Positions 40,601-52,200 of a stretch of 64,000 nucleotides of DNA are shown here, piece after piece. Made by a program: the position numbers and the translations under genes. The notes beneath the pieces are model-generated. The model was not told the origin of the DNA. It did no database searches and saw only the letters and a program-made list of their open reading frames with translations. Origin of the DNA: Stomorhina lunata (lineage: Eukaryota; Arthropoda; Insecta; Diptera; Rhiniidae); contig OW121741.1 in assembly GCA_933228675.1 (NCBI GenBank), positions 18,279,510-18,343,509 on the forward strand, given 5' to 3'. Numbering within the stretch: position 1 is the stretch's first letter; each line of letters starts with the position of its first letter.

Positions 40601-43600
40601 TTTTGGATCAAAAATCGAAATTTTTCACAAAAAAACTTTAAATGGCTGTAACTTTGTTATTATGCGTTTAAATGGAAATCTAACGAAATTTTGGGATCAC
40701 AAAAATTTTTCATAAAATTTTTTTTTGTATCAAACATCGAAATTTTTCACAAAAAAACTTAAAATGGCTGTAACTTTGTTATTATGCGTTTAAATGGAAA
40801 TCTAACGAAATTTTGGGATCACAAACGATTTTCATAAAATTTTTTTTTTGTATCAAAAATCAAAATTTTTCACAAAAAAACTTTAAATGGCTGTAACTTT
40901 GTTATTATGCGTTTAAATGGAAATCTAACGAAATTTTGGGATCACCAAATTTTTTCATAAAAAAATATTTTTTTTTCAAAAATCGAAATTTTTCACAAAA
41001 AAACTTTAAATGGCTGTAACTTTGTTATTATGCGTTTAAATGGAAATCTAACGAAATTTTGGAATCACCAAAATTTTTCATAAAAAATTTTTTTTTTGTA
41101 TCAAAAATCGAAATTTTTCACAAAAAAACTTTAAATGGCTGTAACTTTGTTATTATGCGTTTAAATGGAAATCTAACGAAATTTTGGGATCACCAAAATT
41201 TTTCATAAATTTTTTTTTTTTTGTATCAAAAATCGAAATTTTTCACAAAGAAACTTTAAATGGCTGTAACTTTGTTATTATGCGTTTAAATGGAAATCTA
41301 ACGAAATTTTGGAATCACCAAAATTTTTCATAATTTTTTTTTTTTTTTATCAAAAATCGAAATTTTTCACAAAAAAACTTTAAATGGCTGTAACTTTGTT
41401 ATTATGCGTTTAAATGGAAATCTAACGAAATTTTGGGATCACAAAAATTTTTCATAAAATTTGTTTTTTTTGTATCAAAAATCGAAATTTTTCACAAAAA
41501 AACTTTAAATGGCTGTAACTTTGTTATTATGCGTTTAAATGGAAATCTAACGAAATTTTGTGATCACAAAAATTTTTCATAAATTTTTTTTTTTTTTGTA
41601 TCAAAAATCGAAATTTTTCACAAAAAAAACTTTAAATGGCTGTAACTTTGTTATTATGCGTTTAAATGGAAATCTAACGAAATTTTGGGATCACCAAATT
41701 TTTTCATAAAAAAATGTTTTTTTTTTTCAAAAATCGAAATTTTTCACAAAAAAACTTAAAATGGCTGTAACTTTGTTATTATGCGTTTAAATGGAAATCT
41801 AACGAAATTTTGGGATCACCAAATTTTTCATAAAAAATCTTTTTTTGTATCAAAAATCGAAATTTTTCACAAAAAAACTTAAAATGGCTGTAACTTTGTT
41901 ATTATGCGTTTAAATGGAAATCTAACGAAATTTGGGGATCACCAAATTTTTTCATAAAAAATTTTTTTTTTTTTGTATCAAAAATCGAAATTTTTCACAA
42001 AAAAAACTTAAAATGGCTGTAACTTTGTTATTATGCGTTTAAATGGAAATCTAACGAAATTTTGGGATCACCAAATTTTTTCATAAAAATTTTTTTTTTT
42101 GTATCAAAAATCGAAATTTTTCACAAAAAAACTTTAAATGGCTGTAACTTTGTTATTATGCGTTTAAATGGAAATCTAACGAAATTTTGGGATCACCAAA
42201 ATTTTTCATAAAAATTTTTTTTTTGTATCAAAAATCGAAATTTTTCACAAAAAAACTTTAAATGGCTGTAACTTTGTTATTATGCGTTTAAATGGAAATC
42301 TAACGAAATTTTGGGATCACCAAAATTTTTCATAAAAAATTTTTTTTTTGTATCAAAAATCGAAATTTTTCACAAAAAAACTTAAAATGGCTGTAACTTT
42401 GTTATTATGCGTTTAAATGGAAATCTAACGAAATTTTGGAATCACCAAAATTTTTCATAATTTTTTTTTTTTTTTTATCAAAAATCGAAATTTTTCACAA
42501 AAAAACTTTAAATGGCTGTAACTTTGTTATTATGCGTTTAAATGGAAATCTAACAAAATTTTGGGATCACAAAAATTTTTCATAAAATTTTTTTTTTTTT
42601 TGTATCAAAAATCGAAATTTTTCACAAAAAAACTTTAAATGGCTGTAACTTTGTTATTATGCGTTTAAATGGAAATCTAACGAAATTTTGTGATCACCAA
42701 AATTTTTCGTAAACATTTTTTTTTTTTTGTATCAAAAATCGAAATTTTTCACAAAAAAACTTTAAATGGCTGTAACTTTGTTATTATGCGTTTAAATGGA
42801 AATCTAACGAAATTTTGTGATCACCAAAATTTTTCATAAAAATATTTTTTTTTTATCAAAAATCGAAATTTTTCACAAAAAAACTTTAAATGGCTGTAAC
42901 TTTGTTATTATGCGTTTAAATGGAAATCTAACGAAATTTTGGGATCACCAAATTTTTCATAAAAAATTTTTTTTTGTATCAAAAATCGAAATTTTTCACA
43001 AAAAAACTTTAAATGGCTGTAACTTTGTTATTATGCGTTTAAATGGAAATCTAACGAAATTTTGGGATCACCAAATTTTTAATAAAAAATTTTTTTTTTG
43101 TATCAAAAATCGAAATTTTTCACAAAAAAACTTTAAATGGCTGTAACTTTGTTATTATGCGTTTAAATGGAAATCTAACGAAATTTTGGGATCACCAAAT
43201 TTTTCATAAAAAATTTTTTTTTGTATCAAAAATCGAAATTTTTCACAAAAAAACTTTAAATGGCTGTAACTTTGTTATTATGCGTTTAAATGGAAATCTA
43301 ACGAAATTTTGGGATCACCAAATTTTTTCATAAAAAAATGTTTTTTTTTTCAAAAATCGAAATTTTTCACAAAAAAACTTAAAATGGCTGTAACTTTGTT
43401 ATTATGCGTTTAAATGGAAATCTAACGAAATTTTGGGATCACCAAATTTTTAATAAAAAATTTTTTTTTTGTATCAAAAATCGAAATTTTTCACAAAAAA
43501 ACTTTAAATGGCTGTAACTTTGTTATTATGCGTTTAAATGGAAATCTAACGAAATTTTGGGATCACCAAATTTTTTCATAAATTTTTTTTTTTTTTGTAT

Positions 43601-46600
43601 CAAAAATCGAAAATTTTCACAAAAAAACTTTAAATGGCTGTAACTTTGTTATTATGCGTTTAAATGGAAATCTAACGAAATTTTGGAATCACCAAAATTA
43701 TTCATAATTTTTTTTTTTTATCAAAAATCGAAATTTTTCACAAAAAAACTTTAAATGGCTGTAACTTTGTTATTATGCGTTTAAATGGAAATCTAACGAA
43801 ATTTTGGGATCACAAAAATTTTTCATAAAATTTTTTTTTTGTATCAAAAATCGAAATTTTTCACAAAAAAACTTTAAATGGCTGTAACTTTGTTATTATG
43901 CGTTTAAATGGAAATCTAACGATATTTTGGGATCACCAAATTTTTTCATAAAAAAATATTTTTTTTTTTTCAAAAATCGAAATTTTTCACAAAAAAAAAA
44001 CTTTAAATGGCTGTAACTTTGTTATTATGCGTTTAAATGGAAATCTAGCGAAATTTTGGGATCACCAAAATTTTTCATAAAAAATTTTTTTTTTTTTGTA
44101 TCAAAAATCGAAATTTTTCACAAAAAAACTTTAAATGGCTGTAACTTTGTTATTATGCGTTTAAATGGAAATCTAACGAAATTTTGGGATCACCAAAATT
44201 TTTCACAAAAAAAACTTTAAATGGCTGTTACTTTGTTGTTATGCGTTTAAATGGAAATCTAACGAAATTTTGGGATCACCAAATTTTTTCATAAAAAAAT
44301 ATTTTTTTTTTCAAAAATCGAAATTTTTCACAAAAAAACTTAAATGGCTGTAACTTTGTTATTATGCGTTTAAATGGAAATCTAACGAAATTTTGGGATC
44401 ACAAAAATTTTTCATAAAATTTTTTTTTTTTTGTATCAAAAATCGAAATTTTTCACAAAAAAAACTTTAAATGGCTGTTACTTTGTTATTATGCGTTTAA
44501 ATGGAAATCTAACGAAATTTTGGGATCACCAAATTTTTTCATAAAAAAATATTTTTTTTTTCAAAAATCGAAATTTTTCACAAAAAAACTTAAAATGGCT
44601 GTAACTTTGTTATTATGCGTTTAAATGGAAATCTAACGAAATTTTGGGATCACCAAAATTTTTCATAAAAAATTTTTTTTTTGTATCAAAAATCGAAATT
44701 TTTCACAAAAAAACTTTAAATGGCTGTAACTTTGTTATTATGCGTTTAAATGGAAATCTAACGAAATTTTGGAATCACCAAAATTTTTCATAAAAAATTT
44801 TTTTTTTTGTATCGAAAATCGAAATTTTTCACAAAAGAACTTTAAATGGCTGTAACTTTGTTATTATGCGTTTAAATGGAAATCTAACGAAATTTTGTGT
44901 TCACCCAAATTTTTCATAATTTTTTTTTTTTTGTATCAAAAATCGAACTTTAAATGGCTGTAACTTTGTTATTATGCGTTTAAATGGAAATCTAACGAAA
45001 TTTTGGAATCACCAAAATTTTTCATAAAATTTTTTTTTTTTTTGTATCAAAAATCGAAATTTTTCACAAAAAAACTTTAAATGGCTTTAACTTTGTTATT
45101 ATGCGTTTAAATGGAAATCTAACGAAATTTTGGGATCACCAAAATTTTTCATCAAAAATTTTTTTTTTGTATCAAAAATCGAAATTTTTCACAAAAGAAC
45201 TTTAAATGGCTGTAACTTTGTTATTATGCGTTTAAATGGAAATCTAACGAAATTTTGTGTTCACCCAAATTTTTCATAATTTTTTTTTTTTTGTATCAAA
45301 AATCGAACTTTAAATGGCTGTAACTTTGTTATTATGCGTTTAAATGGAAATCTAACGAAATTTTGTGTTCACCCAAATTTTTCATAAATTTTTTATCAAA
45401 AATCGAATTTTTTCACAAAAAAACATTAAATGGCTGTAACTTTGTTATTATGCGTTTAAATGGAAATCTAACGAAATTTTGGGATCACCAAAATTTTTCA
45501 TAAAAATTTTTTTTTTTTGTATCAAAAATCGAAATTTTTCACAAAAAAACTTTAAATGGCTGTAACTTTGTTATTATGCGTTTAAATGGAAATCTAACGA
45601 AATTTTGTGATCACCCATATTTTTCATAATTTTTTTTTTTTTTTTATCAAAAATCGAAATTTTTCACAAAAAAAAACTTAAAATGGCTGTAACTTTGTTA
45701 TTATGCGCTTAAATGGAAATCTAACGAAATTTTGGGATCACCAAAATTTTTCATAAAAATTTTTTTTTTTTGTATCAAAAATCGAAATTTTTCACAAAAA
45801 AACTTTAAATGGCTGTAACTTTGTTATTATGCGTTTAAATGGAAATCTAACGAAATTTTGGGATCACCAAAATTTTTCATAATTTTTTTTTTTTTTTTTG
45901 TATCAAAAATCGAAATTTTTCATAAAAAAAACTTTAAATGGCTGTAACTTTGTTATTATGCGTTTAATTGGAAATCTAACGAAATTTTGGGGTCACCCAA
46001 ATTTTTCATAAAAATTTTTTTTTATCAAAAATCGGAATTTTTCACAAAAAAAACTTTAAATGGCTGTAACTTTGTTATTATTAATGGAAATCTAACGAAA
46101 TTTTGGGATCACCCACATTTTTCATAATTTTTTTTCACAAAAAAACTTTAAATGGCTGTAACTTTGTTATTATGCGTTTAAATGGAAATCTAACGGAATC
46201 ACCAAAATTTTTCATAATTTTTTTTTATCAAAAATCGAAATTTTTCACAAAAAAACTTTAAATGGCTGTAACTTTGTTATTATGCGTTTAAATGGAAATC
46301 TAACGATATTTTGGGATCACCAAATTTTTTCATAAAAAAATATTTTTTTTTTCAAAAATCGTAATTTTTCACAAAAAAACTTTAAATGGCTGTAACTTTG
46401 TTATTATGCGTTTAAATGGAAATCTAACAAAATTTTGGGATCACCAAAATTTTTCATAATTTTTTTTTATCAAAAAAACTTTAAATGGCTGTAACTTTGT
46501 TATTATGCGTTTAAATGGAAATCTAACGAAATTTTGTGATCACCAAAATTTTTCATAAATTTTTTTTTATCAAAAATCGAAATTTTTTACAAAAAAAAAA

Positions 46601-46800
46601 AACTTTAAATGGCTGTAACTTTGTTATTATGCGTTTAAATGGAAATCTAACGAAATTTTGGGATCTCCAAAATTTTTCATAAAAAAATATTTTTTTATTA
46701 AAAATCGAAATTTTTCAGAAAAAAAACTTTACATGGCTGTAACTTTTTTATTATAAGTTTAAATGGAAATCTATCGAAATTTTGGGATCACCAAAATTGT
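34639..46800 (+). repeat. AT-rich satellite, right block
   Basis: Same monomer as 25179-32804, with about 95-100 copies. Variant marks such as GGATCAAAAATCG, CAAACATCG and GTGTTCACCC recur at intervals longer than one monomer, showing multi-monomer duplications. Past about 44.9 kb monomers become truncated (some lack the TTTTTCACAAAAAAA part), and the array fades out at about 46.8 kb. Confidence 0.98.
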
Positions 46801-47654
46801 TCATACATTTTATAGCAAAAATCGACGTTTTGGGATTTTTAAAAGAAAAACTATTTCCTTCAGTTTTCAAGAAAAATACATTTTTTTGTTTCTTTTTTCA
46901 CAACATTTATTCATTTTTTTTTGTTTTAATTTTCAATGATTTTGGTTTGAAATCATTTTCTAATTTACTACAAACTTTTTTCATGATCGTTTTTTTGTAT
47001 TTTTGATAATCGTTTTTTACAAAAATTGCCAAAAATTATTGTTTTGTATTTTGAATTATTTTTTGAAAATTATTTTCAATTTTTCATTAAAATCTTTCTC
47101 AGTGCATTAAAGTATTTTTAGTCAGTCATTTGTTAAGATTTTCTCAAAACTTTAGATTTTTTTAATATGTTTTGAAAAAATATAACGAATTTGAGTTTGA
47201 GACAAATTTTGATAAAAATAATAAAATCCAAATATTAAGTCAAAATTAAAAGTTTTATAAATGTAGATACGGGTTCAAATCCTGATTTTCTCTCATTATA
47301 ATTGAAAAAAAAAAATTTTTAATTTTCATTTTATAATTTATTATTTTCTTTTTATTATAATAAAATTGTTCTTTTTATCTTTATTTTGTATAATTAAGAA
47401 TATTAAGTTTATGTTGTATTTTTGATGTATTTTTTTTACTATGTATAATTGCACTAAAACTATATGCTATTGCGTTTATTGACGGAAAGGTTTTGATCTA
47501 TGGGTTAAGAAAATAGATACATTAGGGAGAGGACATAAGGGGGTTCTAAGGAGATAATTTAAATTAAAAAGGTTAAAATAATTTTGATATAAAACAAATT
47601 AAACTAAAAAGAAATTTAAAATTAAAAAAAAATTATAATCAAAAAAAAATTTCA
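46801..47654. other. AT-rich unique stretch
   Basis: Decayed satellite-like sequence (CAAAAATCGACGTTTTGG) leads into poly-T/poly-A-rich DNA. No gene was recognised. Confidence 0.6.
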
Positions 47655-48058
47655 AAACTGAAGAACTGAACTAGAACTGAACTAGAACTGAACTAGAACT
47701 GAACTAGAACTGAACTAGAACTGAACTAGAACTGAACTAGAACTGAACTAGAACTGAACTAGAACTGAACTAGAACTGAACTAGAACTAAACTAGAACTG
47801 AACTAGAACTGAACTGGAACTGAACTAGAACTGAACTAGAACTGAACTAGAACTGAACTAGAACTGAACTAGAACTGAACTAGAACTGAACTAGAACTGA
47901 ACTAGAACTGAACTAGAACTGAACTGAACTAGAACTGAACTAGAACTGAACTAGAACTGAACTAGAACTGAACTAGAACTGAACTAGAACTGAACTAGAA
48001 CTGAACTAAAACTGAACTAGAACTGAACTAGAACTGAACTAGAACTGAACTAGAACAG
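47655..48058 (+). repeat. 11-bp minisatellite (GAACTGAACTA), about 36 copies
   Basis: A highly homogeneous array with rare variants (GAACTAAACTA, GAACTGGAACT) and one shortened unit at about 47919. Confidence 0.97.
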
Positions 48059-48850
48059 AAGTCGAAAAAACTGAACTCAAAATTCAAATATTTTAAAAAT
48101 TTAAAATTTCATTTTAGTTTAAAAAAAGCTGCCAGGATACTATGAAATTTGTTAATTAATCTCTAAAATATAAAATTTAACATAAAAAAATTTAAACTTC
48201 TATATTTACAATGTAAATAATGTTAAAAATTAAATCCAGAAATAATAAGATAAAATATTAAGTTATCAAATGGAAATTATTTTAAATTAAAAAAAAAATA
48301 TCTTTAGCTTAAAAATTTAGTTTTCTTATACAAAAATAAAAAAATAATTATTATAAAAAACTTAAAACTTATTGTTAAAATATTATTAATATTTCTATAT
48401 ATTTTAATGATTGTTGCAATTTTTTTATAAGTTTTTTTCTAAAAAAAAATTTTTTCAAAAACTTTTTCTTTTCCAATATAAAAAATTATCTTATAAATCT
48501 TATAATTAAATTATTTATTTAAATCTAGATTTACCATCTAAATAAAAAAATACTATTTTAAAACTACTACGATATTAATACAAAATAGTTTTAATATTTC
48601 AATTGTTGTTTTTTTTTTAAATCTTAATAATTTTAATTATTTTTATAAAAAATCAAGTCTCTTCGAGGATTTAGTTAGTTTTATTAATAATCATAGAAAA
48701 TTAGTTTCTGCTTAAATTTCAGCTTAAAGTTAATCAAAAAACATTCATATAAAAAAAATTTGGCAAAAATGTCTTCAATTTTTTTTGTTTTTTTTATTAT
48801 AAAATTTATTTTTTATTAAAAAATTTTTAAATCAGTTTCTTTTAAGTTCT
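48059..48850. other. AT-rich stretch beyond the likely Hr39 3' end
   Basis: A/T homopolymer-rich sequence with no frame or repeat worth calling. The distal Hr39 3'UTR could reach into it. Confidence 0.5.
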
Positions 48851-48853
48851 TGT

Positions 48854-48893
48854 TTTATTAGGCACATTTTCTTTATTTTATATTAATTTTATT
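48854..48893 (-). terminator. Candidate polyadenylation signals for Hr39
   Basis: Downstream of the Hr39 stop, the first AATAAA hexamers on the minus strand are at 48888-48893, 48872-48877 and 48854-48859, about 265-300 bases after the stop. In such AT-rich DNA these hexamers also arise by chance, so this is only a candidate 3' end. Confidence 0.25.
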
Positions 48894-49156
48894 TAATAAT
48901 TATATTTAAAATTTAAACTTATTTTAAAAATATATTGAATTTTATAAAAAATTGTTTTTTTCAGCTTTAATTTTAAATTTTATAAAAATTTCAGTTAAAA
49001 AAAAAATACTAAACAATATTTAAATATATTTTTTTAATAAATGAAAAAAACATAATTTTTATGTTTTTTTAATAAAAGAGTATGAAAAGTAGAATAATAT
49101 GAAAATACCATTTGAAAAAGGTATAATTTAATGGTTGCAATAACTGAAGGCATTTG

Positions 49157-49240
49157 TCAATGTTCTCCTCTTAAAAGTTCCATTAACAAGTTAAAGTCGC
49201 CGCCATCACGAGATTTAATCGAGAGCATTTCTTTTCCCAG
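49157..49240 (-). CDS. Hr39: Hr39 terminal coding exon with AF-2 core and stop
   Basis: This 84-bp exon is too short to stand out as an ORF. After the acceptor CTTTTTAG at 49242-49241 it encodes [16 protein letters not shown] and [11 protein letters not shown], then TGA. LLMELL is the coactivator-binding AF-2 helix, and the last residues match my memory of the Drosophila Hr39 C-terminus. It joins exon 4 in phase 0, which confirms that intron 4 spans 49241-51965. Confidence 0.95.
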   Translation of the reverse strand: MGKEMLSIKSRDGGDFNLLMELLRGEH

Positions 49241-52200
49241 CTAAAAAGAGAAGAGAAGGTGATAAAAGATGTACAAAATTGAATAAAGTAAAAGAACTTA
49301 AGTGTTCAAATATTCTTCTGCTACACTATTACTACAGTTCCACTATAATTATACTACCAACCTATTACAGTTCTACATCAGTTGTACTAGATTACCTAAA
49401 CAGTTTTACTGCAGTTCTGCTGCAGTTCTTCTTCCACTACAGTCTCATACAATCATACTACACTTTCAATACAGATAAGCTACAGTTTTACTAGATTTCT
49501 ATTGTAGTTCTACTTGGGCGCTACAACAATTGTATTGCCATCCTATTACAGTTCTATATCAGTTGCACTACATTTCCTCTACAGTTTGACTTCAGTTCTA
49601 TATCAGTTGCACTTGATTTCCTCTACAGTTCTATTACAGTTCTTCCTCCACTACAGTCTACTACAATCAGCTACAGTTCTACTACAGTTCAGCTACAGTT
49701 CTACATTTCTATTGTAATTCTACTTGAGCTCTACAACAATTGTATTGCCATCGTATTACAGTTCTATATCAGTTCAACATCAATTGCGCTACATTTCCCC
49801 TACTTCAGTTCTACATCAGTTGCACTACATTTCCTCTGCATTTCTACTAAAGTTCTACTTCCACTACAGTCTCACTACAATCATACAAGACTATCGCAAC
49901 AGTTCTACTACAGTTCAGCTACAATTCTACTACATTTCTATAGTTGTTCTACTTGAGCTCTACAACATTCCAATACTTTTGTATTACCATCCTATTACAG
50001 TTCTATATCAGTTGTACTATATATCATCTACAGTTCTATTTCTCTATTTTTATTTATTATTTTTCTAAATGACCTTATATGTCAAACTTTCAACCCTATC
50101 TACTCTTTTGCAGATGATAGCAACATCTGTCATTCGTATTCATTCAACTATAGGCCAAGCATATTGGAGATCAATTCCAAGAGGCAAACCATGAATGATA
50201 CGTCAAATTCCGACCTATCTATAATATCTAATTGGGGTTGTTTAAATAGGGTCGATTTCAACGCCCGAAAGACCCAATGTTGTGTGTTAACAGATAAACG
50301 CGTTACGAACAATGTTGCATCATCTATAATTATGGGTGGTATAAATATTGAGAAATCAGAAACTCTTGATGTTCTAGGCATGAAAATTCAGTGTGATGTC
50401 CGTTGGACTAATCACGTTTTTCAAGTGTCGAAAGAAGCATTCAAGTGTCTCGGTTTAAGACATACTTCACTCCAACTGATCTCCTTAATATCTATACCAC
50501 GTATATCCAAACGAAAATGGAATACAACTCTCATGTATGGGCCGGTGCTTCAAAGTCTAGTTTGGAGCTTCTCGACCGTGTACAAGAGAGGGCGAAGGTG
50601 CTTATCGGTGACAGTAGGGTAGCCAACTCTATTACCTCACTGGAGCATCGTCGTAATGTGGGTTGCGTTTCACTGTTCTATCGCTACTTTAATGGCATGT
50701 TCAACAACAAGGGCTCATCCCTTTGTGGTCGATTTTCCAGTGGATCGCACGATGCACTATAGAGAAAACTCTTTTTTAGCCGCACAACACGAATAAACTT
50801 CCTGCATCAGTCTTTGCCTCTAATTATGATATCCAAAGGTTTAAATCGAATATCCACAAACACTACTCCCTCATCCTCCTTCCCACAACCTACTTTCCTA
50901 GTTCCATCACAATGCAAGTACATATGTAGGGGTCATCCCCTGAGTGTTGGTCCAATACAAAAAAAAAAAGGCTTCTGAACCTGAAAGCACTCTCAGAAGA
51001 ATAATTGTGTTCCTAAACAATGAATCATTGGCTCTAATACATGAAACGGGCAAAAGGATTTTTTACCTTTTCGAGATATTCTATCATGTGCCACGAGATT
51101 AGAACAATGTGACTTCTGGTTCATACCCTTCTCTTCGATAAAATATTCGTGAGTTGTCGCTAATACCTTAATTTTTTTCGGTTACAGCAATGTAGATACT
51201 GAAGTAGCGGCCTAGAAGTATTTTACCTTTCCTACTGAGTCTTAACATTCGGTGGATATGTTTACCAGAATCAAGCTTGAAAACCTAAAACATGGAATGG
51301 TAACAGTACGCCATCTGGTCGCCCCATATTTGGATGTAACGAATAAAATGTTCAACGAAGCAAAAATTATTGTACTTTGAACTAGACCTCCCATAAAGCT
51401 TTGGTTACCAGATTGAAAAACCATTATCAGCGACGGGAAGATTCATCCGAAACTAAATATACATCTATACGATCTGCCTTAGCTTATCTATGCGAGGTAG
51501 TTTTTATTTCCAAAGCTACTAAGGCTATCTATACGATGCCGAATGACTTGACACCTATTATTGATTCTCTAAACTATACTAAACTATCCTTCGATTAATA
51601 AATGACTCAACATATAGCAATCAGGTTAATAGATAAGGTCTTCTTTACCCATAACCCGTCAAATATTCTGGACAAACTAAATAATATCCCTAATAACGTA
51701 GATTCTTGATTCTTAGCTCTAATGATTATAGGTTCTTGTTTTTGCTATGCTAAACTATCCTCTTTAGTTTGAGTTCTGTGGAAGTAGGGTCTCCTTCACC
51801 CATAGGCGAGCAAACATTACTTCCTAATTCAATTCTTGAATCAGTTTTAAGGGATGTTTGCTTCAGTTCTGGTTCTTGATTCAGTAGTTACTTCAGACCA
51901 GTTCTGATCCAGTTCTTAATTTCAGTCCTTGCTTTAGTTTGGTTCTAGTTCATCTTAGTACTCACCTGACAAGTTCTCTGCAGATCGGGTATGCGCAGCA
52001 ATAATTCACCAAATTTTGAAGGACACTCCGGATAGTGGGCCAAAGTGTAGGCCTGCAAACTTTGCAAAGCCTTCTCCTGACATTCTCTAACCTTAACGGG
52101 CTCTTGCAATTCGGAAGTATCTAAATCAAAACACAAAACGGTATAAGGAATGGATTTCCAATATAAGATTAAAAAAACTAACCTGATTGCAGCAAGACTA

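Noticed and set aside
25924..43146. Many Phe/Lys-rich frames sharing FFIKFFFF and NGCNFVIMRLNGNL
   Set aside because: Translations of the AT-rich satellite monomer; lengths follow T-tract variation, not gene structure.
47265..47290. GGGTTCAAATCC resembling a tRNA T-arm
   Set aside because: No matching acceptor stem, anticodon arm or D-arm around it in AT-rich DNA.
51401..51598. 65-aa plus-strand frame in Hr39 intron 4
   Set aside because: No similarity to RT or other families that I recognise; likely chance.
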